A stretch of DNA of 64,000 nt from positions 1 through 64,000 of the forward strand of contig SHXR01000015.1 in NCBI GenBank assembly GCA_009693235.1, given 5' to 3'. The DNA is from Betaproteobacteria bacterium. GTDB lineage: Bacteria > Pseudomonadota > Gammaproteobacteria > Burkholderiales > SG8-39. Of this stretch, positions 21,895 through 30,671 are shown piece after piece. The position numbers and the translations under genes are program-made. Below the pieces are notes generated by a model, which was not told where the DNA came from, made no database searches, and saw nothing but the letters and a program-made list of their open reading frames with translations. Each line of letters opens with the position of its first letter. The stretch's first letter is position 1.

Positions 21895-22866
21895 CTATTC
21901 CGGCTGAATGCCGGCGAGTTTCACCAGCTCCGCATACTTCTTGATCTGCGCGTCGACGAAACGCTTCAGTTCATCACCGGTGGTGCCGATCGGATGCAAG
22001 CCAAGCGTTGCCAGTCGCTCACGAATGGCCGGCAAGGTGAGTGCGGTGGCGAATTCCTTCTGCAAGCGATGCATGATCTCAGCAGGCATCCCACTTGGCG
22101 CGAAGACGATAAACCAGCCGCCATCGAGTTGATAGGCGGGCAGTCCCGCTTCCGCCATCGTCGGCACATCAGGTAGGAAACTCGCACGCGTGGTCGTGGT
22201 GTAGGCCAAGGGTCGCAATTTCCCGGCACGAATATGCGGTAGCGAAAGCGGCGGGGTTACGAACATCACCTGGATCTCGCCACCGACCAGCGCTGCAATC
22301 GCGGGACCCGCGCCTTTGTACGGTACATGCACCATCTGCAACCCGGCAATTGCGTTCAACATCTCGCCCGCCAAGTGCAATGAATTGCCGACCCCTGGTG
22401 ATCCGAATGACAGATTGCTACCCGGCCGTTTGGCCAGTGCCATGAGCCCTTCCAGCGTATGCACCGGAACCGCTGGATTGACCGCGAGAATCAACGCCTC
22501 AATGCCACAGGTATTGATGACCGGCGCGAGGTCCTTCACCGGATCGAACGGCAGCTTCTTATAGGTGCTTGGATTGATCGCATAAGACGTTGAGGTGAGC
22601 AGAATCGTGTAGCCATCCGCGGGCGCCTTCGCCACCAGATCAGCGCCGATCAACCCATTGGCGCCCGGCCGGTTTTCCACGATGACCGATTGGCCCATTT
22701 GCGTGCCGAGCTGCTGCCCAAGGATGCGCGCCAGGGTATCTGGCGCACCAGGGGCGAATGGCACGATGATGCGGATCGGGCGAACCGGATAGCCCTGCGC
22801 GATGCATGCCGCCGCGCACAGCATGGTGGCAATGCCAAGCGCACATCCGTTTAGCAGGCGCGACAT
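21895..22866 (-). CDS. Bug/TctC-family tripartite tricarboxylate transporter receptor
   Basis: Intact 323-residue periplasmic solute receptor. Signal peptide about 1-23 (CALGIATMLCAAACIAQG), then the Bug signature YPVRPIRIIVPFAPGAPDTLAR, ENRPGANGLIGADLVAKAPADGYT, and VPYKGAGPAIAALVGGEIQ lining the pocket. No TctA or TctB membrane genes are nearby, as is usual for orphan Bug genes of Burkholderiales, so the partner permease or a sensor must be elsewhere. It lies 12 bp downstream of a cupin gene and 37 bp upstream of the NIPSNAP gene in a same-strand run. Ligand unknown; small carboxylates are typical. Confidence 0.93.
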   Translation of the reverse strand: MSRLLNGCALGIATMLCAAACIAQGYPVRPIRIIVPFAPGAPDTLARILGQQLGTQMGQSVIVENRPGANGLIGADLVAKAPADGYTILLTSTSYAINPSTYKKLPFDPVKDLAPVINTCGIEALILAVNPAVPVHTLEGLMALAKRPGSNLSFGSPGVGNSLHLAGEMLNAIAGLQMVHVPYKGAGPAIAALVGGEIQVMFVTPPLSLPHIRAGKLRPLAYTTTTRASFLPDVPTMAEAGLPAYQLDGGWFIVFAPSGMPAEIMHRLQKEFATALTLPAIRERLATLGLHPIGTTGDELKRFVDAQIKKYAELVKLAGIQPE

Positions 22867-22878
22867 CTTTGCGGTGCT

Positions 22879-23355
22879 CTAGCCAACGTCATGCAAGGTC
22901 TTGCCACCGGCGGTAGCAGGCTTTGCACCGATCAAGGCAAAAGCGATTACGCAAGGTTCCTTGCCGCGATTCACCCAGTTATGAATGGTGCCCCGCTGCA
23001 CCAGGATGTCGCCCGCCTTGAGATGCACTTCGCTGTCATCCAATTGCATGTCGATCTCGCCCGATATGACGACTGCATAGTCAATGCTGTCGGTTCGATG
23101 CATGCGTGGGGTCACGCCTGGGCCATATTCGACCACGCGAAACACCGAGCCATTCGATTCACTCGTGGAAACGTTCCGCACTGAAGCATCGATGCTGCCG
23201 TCATTGTCGGCGGGCAACTTATCGGTCGTCCAGACGACCGTGGCGGCCTGCCCCGGACGGGTCGACGTAACATTCTTGGCGATTTCGTCGATCAATACGA
23301 TCGCGCGACCATTTTTGTCATGACCGGTGACGACTCTGCGAATTTCCAATGCCAC
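22879..23355 (-). CDS. Cupin-domain protein
   Basis: Single-domain cupin of 158 residues using a GTG start preceded by AGGGGA at good spacing. The cupin metal-site motifs are visible: PGVTPRMHRTDSIDYAVVISGEI near 81-103 and GDILVQRGTIHNWVNRG near 118-134, with the His and Glu-like ligands partly changed (H-x-D-S-x-D instead of H-x-H-x4-E), so metal use is uncertain. Cupins of this type occur with Bug receptors in catabolic clusters, as sugar or acid isomerases, dioxygenases or binding proteins. It lies between two Bug genes on the same strand. Confidence 0.82.
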   Translation of the reverse strand: MALEIRRVVTGHDKNGRAIVLIDEIAKNVTSTRPGQAATVVWTTDKLPADNDGSIDASVRNVSTSESNGSVFRVVEYGPGVTPRMHRTDSIDYAVVISGEIDMQLDDSEVHLKAGDILVQRGTIHNWVNRGKEPCVIAFALIGAKPATAGGKTLHDVG

Positions 23356-23402
23356 GATTGGTTCCCCTAGTTGAATGCAACGTGTTGCGAATATGCGTGA
23401 TC

Positions 23403-24365
23403 CTACTGTACCAACCGGATGCCGCGCTCCCGGACCACACGCTCCCATTTTTCGGTATCGGCATCGATCGTACGGCCGAGGTCACTGCCTGAGGTGGCAT
23501 GGACTTCCATGTTGAGCGAAGCGAATCGTTCGCGCGTGTCCGGCATGCGAAGGACACGGCGAATATCTTCCTCCAATATGTTGACGATATCGGCCGGGGT
23601 ACCGGCAGGCGCGAAGGCGCCTATCCATGTCCGCGTCTCATAGCCTAGCGCCCCTGACTCACTCACCGTCGGCAAATCGGGCAGCAAGTCGAAGCGTCGC
23701 AAGGTGGTCACGGCCAGCGCCTTCACTTTCCCCGATCGAAAAATCGTTGCGGCACTTGCCATATCGGCGATGCAGACCTCGGTTTCGCCCGCGAGAATGC
23801 TCCGAATCGCGGGCGCCGCACCCTTGTACGGGACCGAGGTGATTTTCACTTTCGCGATGGCATTGAACAGTTCAAGAGCGAGCAGGGTCACCGAACCGCC
23901 GGTCGCGTGATTTAGTTTGCCTGGATTGGCCCGCGCATACGCGATGAGTCCAGCAATCGAGTCGACGCCGACGATAGGGTCCACCATGACGACCAAGGGC
24001 ACTCCGGTCATCAAGGAAAGGGGAATGAAATCCTGTCGCGGGCGATAGGGCAATGAGGAGAACATGACCGGATTGATCGCCATGGCGCCGTCATGCGCGA
24101 CGAAAAGGGTATAGCCATCCGGGGTCGCCTTGGCCGCCAGCTCCGCGCCGATGATCATCGATGCCCCGGCACGGTTATCGATGACGACCGACTGTCCCCA
24201 CAGTTCGCTCAGTTTGTTCGCGACGGTGCGCGCGGTGATATCGATCGAGCCGCCCGGCACGGTCGGCACGATGATGCGAACAGCGCGGTTGGGATAATCC
24301 AGTGCATAGGCAAAGTGCGAAATCGCAAAAGCAAAAGCCAGCGCCCAGGCAGCGCGTTTCGTCAC
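23403..24365 (-). CDS. Bug/TctC-family tripartite tricarboxylate transporter receptor
   Basis: Periplasmic receptor with signal peptide (WALAFAFAISHFAYA), then YPNRAVRIIVPTVPGGSID, VVIDNRAGASMIIGAELAAKA and the pocket segment VPYKGAAPAIRSILAGE. I use the GTG at 24365, which overlaps the stop of the MetE-like gene as GTGA and has GGGG upstream, giving 320 residues; a GTG four codons earlier also exists. Coupling to the MetE-like gene suggests that ligand uptake or sensing and that enzyme belong to one pathway. Ligand unknown. Confidence 0.92.
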   Translation of the reverse strand: MTKRAAWALAFAFAISHFAYALDYPNRAVRIIVPTVPGGSIDITARTVANKLSELWGQSVVIDNRAGASMIIGAELAAKATPDGYTLFVAHDGAMAINPVMFSSLPYRPRQDFIPLSLMTGVPLVVMVDPIVGVDSIAGLIAYARANPGKLNHATGGSVTLLALELFNAIAKVKITSVPYKGAAPAIRSILAGETEVCIADMASAATIFRSGKVKALAVTTLRRFDLLPDLPTVSESGALGYETRTWIGAFAPAGTPADIVNILEEDIRRVLRMPDTRERFASLNMEVHATSGSDLGRTIDADTEKWERVVRERGIRLVQ

Positions 24366-25534
24366 GCCCTGCCCCACAGCTCACGGGAGGCAATCCGAGC
24401 GCCTGCTGCCAGGGCCTCGAGTTTTGCCCACATGATGGACGGATGCACGCGCCGGTGAAACGGACCTTGCGCGAAGCCGCAATCGGTGCCGGCAATCACA
24501 TTGTCGCGCCCGACCACGTTGGCGAATCGCACGATCCGCTCAGCGACCAACTCGGGATGCTCGACGACGTTGGTCGCATGGCTGATGACGCCAGGGACCA
24601 GCACCTTGCCGGCCGGCAAGCGCACGCTCTTCCAGACGCTCCACTCATGCTCATGGCGCGGATTGGCCGCCTCGATCAGGTACGCGCCGGCCTTCACCTT
24701 GAGGACGAGATCGACGATGTCCTTGAGCGGCACATCGCTCACATGCGGACCCGGCCAACTACCCCAACAGACGTGGTAGCGCACGCGGTCTTCGGGGATG
24801 CCTGCCAGCGCATGGTTCAAGACTTCGGTATGGCGTGCCACCCAGTTCCGGTAGTCGGCAAAGCTCGCCGGCGGCACCATGCGATCATAGATGACGGCGG
24901 CACGCGCATCATCGAGTTGCAAGAGAAATCCCGCGTCGACGATCATCTGGTATTCGGTGCGCATGGCGCCCGCAATCGCCTCCAGGCACGCGTCATCATT
25001 CGGATAGAATTCGTTCCGCCGATCGGGAATCACGCTCGATGGCGCCGCCACCGGCAGGAACGCCTCGGTGACCTTATGTGTCGTCAGCGCCCGCCGCAGG
25101 TGATCGATGTCGTGCTGCAGCTCGGCTTGCCCGGTGTAGGTAATCGGCGCGACGCATACCGCCTCGCGGGCGGTGGCGATGCCGTCCTTGGCATCGAGTT
25201 CGGCGTAGAACTCCGGAAAACGGGTGCGATCGGCGCCCCGCGCGAACGGATGGACGCCTGGCTTGATCGCGCGGCGCTCAAAACCGCTCAGACGCTCCAG
25301 CGCATACTGCGACCAGCTGATCGCCTTGCCGAACTCGCCATCGCTCACGATATCGATGCCCGCCTTGGCCTGCGCACCGACGATTTCACCGACGCTTTGC
25401 GCAAGGCACGCCTCATAGGCCTGTTCGTCGTAGGCCTGGCCGCTTTGCTTCTTGGCGATGAACGGCAATAGTTTCGGTGGGCGGATCAGGCTGCCAACAT
25501 GGGTGGTAAGAATGCGGTCGGTGCTGCGATTCAT
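24362..25534 (-). CDS. MetE-like methyltransferase (cobalamin-independent methionine synthase II family)
   Basis: Stand-alone C-terminal MetE-type barrel of 390 residues without the N-terminal half of true MetE. It begins STDRILTTHVGSLIRPP. The four zinc ligands of MetE are preserved: His254 and Cys256 (RYHVCWGSW), Glu288 (LIEAANP) and Cys352 (GTDCGFAQG). The family activates a thiol on zinc for alkyl transfer; relatives include methionine synthases and epoxyalkane:CoM transferase. The acceptor and donor here are unknown. It is coupled to a Bug receptor downstream and divergent from an FAH-family gene, suggesting a catabolic rather than biosynthetic role. A paralogue lies at 49044-50195. Confidence 0.85.
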   Translation of the reverse strand: MNRSTDRILTTHVGSLIRPPKLLPFIAKKQSGQAYDEQAYEACLAQSVGEIVGAQAKAGIDIVSDGEFGKAISWSQYALERLSGFERRAIKPGVHPFARGADRTRFPEFYAELDAKDGIATAREAVCVAPITYTGQAELQHDIDHLRRALTTHKVTEAFLPVAAPSSVIPDRRNEFYPNDDACLEAIAGAMRTEYQMIVDAGFLLQLDDARAAVIYDRMVPPASFADYRNWVARHTEVLNHALAGIPEDRVRYHVCWGSWPGPHVSDVPLKDIVDLVLKVKAGAYLIEAANPRHEHEWSVWKSVRLPAGKVLVPGVISHATNVVEHPELVAERIVRFANVVGRDNVIAGTDCGFAQGPFHRRVHPSIMWAKLEALAAGARIASRELWGRA

Positions 25535-25681
25535 GAGTTTTCAATGTCTGCGGGGAACGGCGAACGAATGCTACGACACAGTGGGTGAGTCCGCTCGGCG
25601 CCACCACGATCGATGCGAAGTGCCGCTCCGGTCTACAATTGTTGGGCTGCAAGCCCCTACCCCTCGAAACGGAGAACAACG

Positions 25682-26614
25682 ATGCGATTGCTTTACTTCA
25701 ATGATTTCAAACTGGGTGTCCTGAAAGGCGATACGGTGGTTGACGTGTCGCACCTCGTGCAAGACATCCCGCACACTGGGCCTGGCAACCTGATGAATGG
25801 CCTGATTGAGCGTTTCGGCAGCTATCGGAAGAAGCTGGAAGACTTCGTCGCCACCGGCAAAGGGGTACCGCTCGCCAGCGTGCGAATCCGTCCGCCGCTG
25901 CCGAAGCCGACCAATATCGAGTGCATGGCCGTCAACTACATGGAAGATGGCACGCTCAAGGAACCGGCGCCGATCAATGCGTTCCATAAGTCACCGAGCG
26001 CCATCATTGGGCCGGGCGACACGATGGTGCTACCCGATGTACCGGCCGGCATTTTCGAAGGTGAGGCGGAACTCGCCATCATCATCGGCAAGCGCTGCTC
26101 GAACGTCAAAGCGGCCGATGCCATGCAATACGTCTTTGGCTACACCAACTTCATCGACGGTTCGGCGCGTGGTCTGCCGCCACCGGGCAATGTGTTTTAT
26201 CAGATGAAGTCACGGGAAACCTTTGCGCCGATCGGACCGTACATCGTCACCGCCGACGAAGTCAAAGACCCGCATAAGCTGCAAGTGAAGCTCTGGAACA
26301 GCGGCCAGCTCATGCAAAACTTCAATACCGACGACATGGCGCACAAGATTCCGCGCTGTATCGAATGGGTAAGCTCGATCCATACGATGGAGCCAGGCGA
26401 CATTCTCGCCACCGGCACCAATCATCGCGGCCTCAACAGCTTCATGGACGGTGATGTGATCGAACTGGAGTGCGAAGGCATTGGTCGTCTCAAGTTCAAT
26501 GTGAAAGACGAACTCAAGCGCACCTGGGCCCGCACCACGCGCCTGCAATGGAAAGAAACCGGTAACGAAGGCCCGCACACCCTTCAATTGACGGGCAAGT
26601 ACGCGAAGAAATAA
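25682..26614 (+). CDS. Fumarylacetoacetate hydrolase (FAH) family protein
   Basis: FAH-superfamily enzyme (310 residues from the ATG at 25682, with GGAGAA upstream). The N-terminal segment MRLLYFNDFKLGVLKGDTVVDVS is followed by the catalytic FAH domain with metal-binding acidic residues in FEGEAELAIIIGKR, YVFGYTNFIDGSARG and the late GTNHRGLNSFMDGDVIELECEGIG. Members hydrolyse or decarboxylate C-C bonds of diketo acids in aromatic degradation. The neighbouring flavin enzymes and Bug receptors agree with a catabolic role. It has its own leader with a possible TACAAT -10 (25634-25639) and ends before a strong terminator. Confidence 0.9.
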   Translation: MRLLYFNDFKLGVLKGDTVVDVSHLVQDIPHTGPGNLMNGLIERFGSYRKKLEDFVATGKGVPLASVRIRPPLPKPTNIECMAVNYMEDGTLKEPAPINAFHKSPSAIIGPGDTMVLPDVPAGIFEGEAELAIIIGKRCSNVKAADAMQYVFGYTNFIDGSARGLPPPGNVFYQMKSRETFAPIGPYIVTADEVKDPHKLQVKLWNSGQLMQNFNTDDMAHKIPRCIEWVSSIHTMEPGDILATGTNHRGLNSFMDGDVIELECEGIGRLKFNVKDELKRTWARTTRLQWKETGNEGPHTLQLTGKYAKK

Positions 26615-26666
26615 CCGCCGGCATTCGCGCACGCGGTCATCCCGGGTTCGCGCCCGGGGTCCAGAG

Positions 26667-26691
26667 GCCACGCGCACGCGTGGCTTTTTTT
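26667..26691 (+). terminator. Rho-independent terminator after the FAH gene
   Basis: An 8-bp perfect stem GCCACGCG/CGCGTGGC with a 2-base loop is followed directly by seven T. It lies 53 bp after the FAH stop. A second palindrome (CCCGGG-6-CCCGGG, 26641-26656) sits just before it. The next gene is on the other strand and converges on it. Confidence 0.85.
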
Positions 26692-26720
26692 CTTGATCGA
26701 TACGCGGACGAGCTAACCGA

Positions 26721-27914
26721 TCATAGACGCGGATCGAGCGATGACAGCCCGAGTTGCACCCGCCCGGTATTGACCGATTGCGTATCCCACGTCATGAGGA
26801 TCTGCGAGCAGGCCGCATGGATGTCGCGCCAGGCAAGCTGAAAGAGATTATCGCGGCGCAGTCCGCGTCCACCACCCAATGGATACAAGCGCTCGACCGC
26901 ACGCAGGCATAGTTGCCCGGCATAGGCATTGTTCCGCCGCCATTTCGCCCGCAGCGCAATGGGTGGTCGTACCCCGGATTGCGCGTGTTGCATGGCCTCC
27001 GCACTGTCTCGCATCATCAGGGCATAGGCCGCGTCGATTTCCGCACCCGCCTCGGCGATGCGTGCATGGGCGGTTGGCATATCCACTAACTTGGCACCGA
27101 CCGCGGTGATACGCGATTGCATTTCTTCTTCGATGAGATCGAGCGCACCCCGCGCGATGCCGATCGCCGGGCCAGTGAACAACTTATTGCCCGCCGCCCA
27201 GGCCGATACTTTGTAGAGCGGACCAGGACTTGCAGCGCTACCGGGCGATGGGCCACCGGTCATGAACTGCGAATCGAGCACGCGATGTTCCGGCACGAAC
27301 ACATTGTTCAATACGACAGACCGACTGCCGGTACCGGACAATCCAGTGACATGCCAATCATCCTTGATGGTGAAGTCGGCCTTCGGCACCAGCACAAAAC
27401 AATGTCGCACCGGTCCATCATTCTTGCTAGGCAGAAATACTTGCAGGTTCTCCCAGTCGGCGAAATCAACGCCGCTCGCGAAGCTCCAGGTCCCGTTGAG
27501 CACGAGTCCGCCTGCGACTTCTTGGCCGATCCCGCTTTGGAATGGAAAAGAGGAAGCGATCAGCGCATCAGGATGGTTCCGCCAAACATCGTCCTGGGCA
27601 GCCGGTGCATGCATGCCAACCAGGAGACCTTGGCCGGCGAGATTCGAACAAACCCACGCACTCGATCCGCAGCCCCGGCCGATTTCGCCGCACAGGTCGA
27701 TCATGACATCGAGCGGCATCTCATAACCACTGTAACGCAGCGGCTGATGAATCTTGTAAAAACCCGCCTCGCAAAACAATTCATGGGTGGCGCGCGCGAT
27801 ACCGCGATCGCGATCTGCTGCGAGCGCGCGTTCACGCAATGTTGGAATGAGGGACCGGGCGCGCTCAACAAGTGTCTCGCGGGCCGGTGGTTGAATCGAG
27901 CGGTTGCCCGCCAT
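26721..27914 (-). CDS. Acyl-CoA dehydrogenase-fold flavin monooxygenase (class D, HsaA/HpaB-like)
   Basis: A 397-residue protein with the acyl-CoA dehydrogenase fold; the ATG at 27914 has GGAG upstream. The segment SLIPTLRERALAADRDRGI, the LGGGRGL-like stretch YPLGGGRGLRRDNLFQLAWRDIHAA near the C-terminus and the missing catalytic Glu/CoA signatures are typical of two-component FMNH2-dependent aromatic hydroxylases (HsaA, SfnC and relatives) rather than true dehydrogenases. Such enzymes need a separate flavin reductase, not seen nearby. It is divergent from an FAD oxidoreductase gene and convergent with the FAH gene. Substrate unknown. Confidence 0.8.
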   Translation of the reverse strand: MAGNRSIQPPARETLVERARSLIPTLRERALAADRDRGIARATHELFCEAGFYKIHQPLRYSGYEMPLDVMIDLCGEIGRGCGSSAWVCSNLAGQGLLVGMHAPAAQDDVWRNHPDALIASSFPFQSGIGQEVAGGLVLNGTWSFASGVDFADWENLQVFLPSKNDGPVRHCFVLVPKADFTIKDDWHVTGLSGTGSRSVVLNNVFVPEHRVLDSQFMTGGPSPGSAASPGPLYKVSAWAAGNKLFTGPAIGIARGALDLIEEEMQSRITAVGAKLVDMPTAHARIAEAGAEIDAAYALMMRDSAEAMQHAQSGVRPPIALRAKWRRNNAYAGQLCLRAVERLYPLGGGRGLRRDNLFQLAWRDIHAACSQILMTWDTQSVNTGRVQLGLSSLDPRL

Positions 27915-28024
27915 GACGTCTCCTTGGATGCATGACCTCCATGCCAAGAGGAAGCATAGCTGATCGCGCCGCGCCGGTGCCCCTCGCGTGTATCATTCCG
28001 CCGTCCTTGCTGCCTTTGCCCAAC

Positions 28025-29473
28025 ATGACGACGAAGATCCACGAAGTTCAACGTACCGACGAGCGCTTGCTCTCGTCCGACATCTTCGAAGTCAATCGCG
28101 AGAAACGTACCAAGCAAGACCTCGGCACAGTCGAGGAACCGGCCCGCGCCATTCCGGTGTACCGGGAGTGCGAAGTGCTGGTCGTCGGTGGTGGCCCATC
28201 GGGCACCGCCGCTGCCGTGGCGGCCGCGCGCACCGGTGCGAACGTCATTCTTCTCGAGCGGTACAACCACCTGGGCGGTCTGTCGACCGGTGGCCTGGTC
28301 ATCTGGATCGATCGGATGTCCGATTGGGAAGGACGTCTGGTGATTCGCGGCTTTGGCGAAGAGATTCTCGATCGCCTGCCGCAGCATGCGATTGCCGGAC
28401 CGCCGAATAGCCAGTGGGGTTCGCGCGATCCGGCGCAAGCGGCGCACTGGGCACAACGCACTGCGGCCTATCACGGCATCGTGACCTGGTCACCGACGAT
28501 CGATCCGGAGCGTCTCAAATTCGCCTCGCAGGAAATCGTGCTGGAAGAAAACGTGCATCTGGTGTTCCATAGTTGGGCGGCGATACCGATCGTGACAGAT
28601 GGCGCAGTACGCGGCGTGATCTTCGAGAACAAGGCAGGGCGGCATGCGATTCGCGCCAAGATCGTCATCGATGCGACCGGCGATGGCGACATCTTCGCGC
28701 GTGCCGGGGCCGCGTTCGAAGCCGATATCGAGCAAGGCGATATACACCACTGCATGAATACTGCGTGGTTATTTTCCGGCGTCGACATGAACCGCTGGAT
28801 CGAATTCCGTGCCGGACAGCCTTTCCAGTTCGCTGACTTCATGAAGCGAGGACGCGAACAAGTGGGACTATTCGAACGCCCGTTTGTAGCATGGCGCAAT
28901 GATGTGGCGGTGTTCATGGGGCCTAGGCAGTCCGGATTCTCCGCCCTCGATATCGACGATCAGTCCGAGGTGGAAATTCGCTCGCATCGATTGATGGAGC
29001 GCCATCTCTATTTTTACCGCGCCCATGCGCCTGGCTTCGAGCAGGCCTTCTTGATGTTGAGCGCCCCGCAACTTGGCGTGCGGCACAGCCGTCGTCTGGC
29101 AGGCGTTACCCGCATGACGCGCGCGCAATGGCCAGACGGCGTACCGCTCGATGATGAAGTGGGTGTCACCCCTTGCCTCTCGCCGAAATTCCCGAACGTG
29201 TCGATTCCCTATGGCGCATTGGTCCCAGCGCAACTCAATGGGCTGCTCGCCTGCGGGCGACATATTGCCTGTGATCCGAACACCCATGGCTTCATGCGCG
29301 AGATTCCGCAATGTTGGGTGACCGGTCAAGCGGCCGGCGTCGGCGCGGCGCTTGCGGTGCAAAGCGGTGTGGAACCGCGCGCCGTGAACATGAGCGCGTT
29401 GCAAGCCACACTTGGCGGGCAAGGTGTATATCTGCGGGCGCACGCGTCAAAGACGGTGAAGGATGAAAGGTGA
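28025..29473 (+). CDS. FAD-dependent oxidoreductase (FAD_oxidored family)
   Basis: A 482-residue protein from the ATG at 28025; longer readings upstream are low-complexity and lack a ribosome-binding site. The dinucleotide-binding motif VLVVGGGPSGTAAAVAAARTG lies near residue 49, followed by the Glu of LLERYNHLGGLSTGG, and a second FAD segment is near 210 (IVIDATGDGDIFARAGA). The end has GLLACGRHIACDPNTHGFMREIPQCWVTGQAAG, closing the FAD site. This FAD_oxidored family is common in catabolic clusters with unknown substrates. It is followed by the LLM and PEP mutase-family genes on the same strand. Confidence 0.85.
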   Translation: MTTKIHEVQRTDERLLSSDIFEVNREKRTKQDLGTVEEPARAIPVYRECEVLVVGGGPSGTAAAVAAARTGANVILLERYNHLGGLSTGGLVIWIDRMSDWEGRLVIRGFGEEILDRLPQHAIAGPPNSQWGSRDPAQAAHWAQRTAAYHGIVTWSPTIDPERLKFASQEIVLEENVHLVFHSWAAIPIVTDGAVRGVIFENKAGRHAIRAKIVIDATGDGDIFARAGAAFEADIEQGDIHHCMNTAWLFSGVDMNRWIEFRAGQPFQFADFMKRGREQVGLFERPFVAWRNDVAVFMGPRQSGFSALDIDDQSEVEIRSHRLMERHLYFYRAHAPGFEQAFLMLSAPQLGVRHSRRLAGVTRMTRAQWPDGVPLDDEVGVTPCLSPKFPNVSIPYGALVPAQLNGLLACGRHIACDPNTHGFMREIPQCWVTGQAAGVGAALAVQSGVEPRAVNMSALQATLGGQGVYLRAHASKTVKDER

Positions 29474-29581
29474 GGAGTGCACCCCCATCCCAGCCTACTC
29501 CTCCGGTATCGGCGGGGGGAGAAGGGGCCTTTCACTTTTCACCTCTCACCTCTCAGAGCCCCCTAACACGGAGTCACCCCA

Positions 29582-30520
29582 ATGAGCATCAGCAACGTCG
29601 GCACCGCCATTCATGAGAAAACCGCAGCGGGTATGTTGGCAGGCATTCGCGAAGCGGAAGCCGCGGGCATCCCTGCCGTGTGGCTCACCACCGGTGCCGG
29701 GCCGGACGCTCTCACAGTCTTCGCAGCCGCCGCATCGGCCACGCAGCGGATTCGCATGGGTACCGCGATCGTCCCGACCTTTCCGCGCCATCCAGTGGTC
29801 ATTGCGCAGCAGGCCGTCGACATTGCAAGTATCGCGCCCAATCGCTTCACGCTAGGCGTTGGACCGAGCCATGCACCGGCGATCGAAGGCAAGTACGGGA
29901 TTCCCTATGTCAAGCCCCTCGAACATATGCGTGAGTTCGTCACCGTCGTCAAAGGTCTCGTCAAAGGCGAACAAGTCGACTTTGAAGGCAAGCGCTGCAA
30001 AGCACACGCCAAGCTCAATCATGGCGCGAACGTGCCGGTGATTATTTCGGCGTTGCGCGCCGGATCTTTCGAACTGGCCGGTGAGATTGCCGATGGGGCG
30101 GTCACCTGGCTTTGCCCCGCCCCCTATCTGCGCGACACGGCATTGCCGGCGATGGATCGTGGCGCGAATACCGCCGGACGCAAGCGCCCGAAGTTGGTCG
30201 CGCATGCATTTGTCGCGCTCACCACCGATGCGAAAGACCTGCAACAAGGCATCGTCGAATCGCTCGCCTACTATCCAAAGCTGAAGAACTATCAGGAAAT
30301 GTTCGTTGCATCGGGCTATCCCGAAGCGCGCGAAGGCAATTGGTCCGCCAAAATGTTCGAGGCGGTCGTCTTGCATGGCGATGAGACGACCTGTGCAAAG
30401 AAGGTCGACTCCTTCCTCAAGACATCGGGTTGCGACGAACTGATCTTGTCAGTGCTGGCGACCGGCGCCGATCGAGGTGCGAGTTTGCAGAAAACGCTGA
30501 CGTGGATTGGCAAGCTCTAA
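29582..30520 (+). CDS. LLM-class (luciferase-like) flavin/F420 oxidoreductase
   Basis: Luciferase-like TIM barrel of 312 residues. Family features include AGIREAEAAGIPAVWLTTGAG at the N-terminus, RIRMGTAIVPTFPRHPVVIAQQAVDI near 58-83, RFTLGVGPSHAP near 92 and YVKPLEHMREFVTVVKGL near 115. The lengths and TGAGPDAL motif resemble the TIGR03564-type F420-dependent subgroup, but betaproteobacteria may use FMN instead. It is preceded by a 108-bp spacer and followed by a long inverted repeat, so it may be a single-gene transcript or an operon end. Confidence 0.85.
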   Translation: MSISNVGTAIHEKTAAGMLAGIREAEAAGIPAVWLTTGAGPDALTVFAAAASATQRIRMGTAIVPTFPRHPVVIAQQAVDIASIAPNRFTLGVGPSHAPAIEGKYGIPYVKPLEHMREFVTVVKGLVKGEQVDFEGKRCKAHAKLNHGANVPVIISALRAGSFELAGEIADGAVTWLCPAPYLRDTALPAMDRGANTAGRKRPKLVAHAFVALTTDAKDLQQGIVESLAYYPKLKNYQEMFVASGYPEAREGNWSAKMFEAVVLHGDETTCAKKVDSFLKTSGCDELILSVLATGADRGASLQKTLTWIGKL

Positions 30521-30548
30521 AGCCGTTAGAGCCTCCAAAATTCGACGC

Positions 30549-30641
30549 GGAGGAAACGGAGGTAATGGAGGAAGCGTAAAGCAAAGAATTTGGCGCTGTT
30601 AGTTTGGTGTAACTATCATTCCTCCATTCCTCCTTTCCTCC
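30549..30641. repeat. Long imperfect inverted repeat of GGAGG units
   Basis: The left arm (30549-30572, GGAGGAAACGGAGGTAATGG then AGGA) is nearly complementary to the right arm (30619-30641, TTCCTCCATTCCTCCTTTCC then TCCG), with about 46 nt between. A T6 run follows at 30650-30655. It could fold as a bulged stem-loop of more than 20 bp and end transcription of the LLM gene. The composition (tandem GGAGG, then CCTCCGTGGTGAG with T-run) resembles an intergenic repeat type found in many bacterial phyla. Confidence 0.6.
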
Positions 30642-30671
30642 GTGGTGAGTTTTTTGAGAAAGATCTAGAAA

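Noticed and set aside
27932-28024. Longer start of the FAD oxidoreductase
   Set aside because: The extra residues are low in family character and no ribosome-binding site is present; the ATG at 28025 gives the family N-terminus.
29474-29581. Hairpin between the FAD oxidoreductase and LLM genes
   Set aside because: A weak CTCCTCCG/CGGGGGGAG pairing exists, but it needs mismatches and lacks a T-run, so I do not call a terminator.
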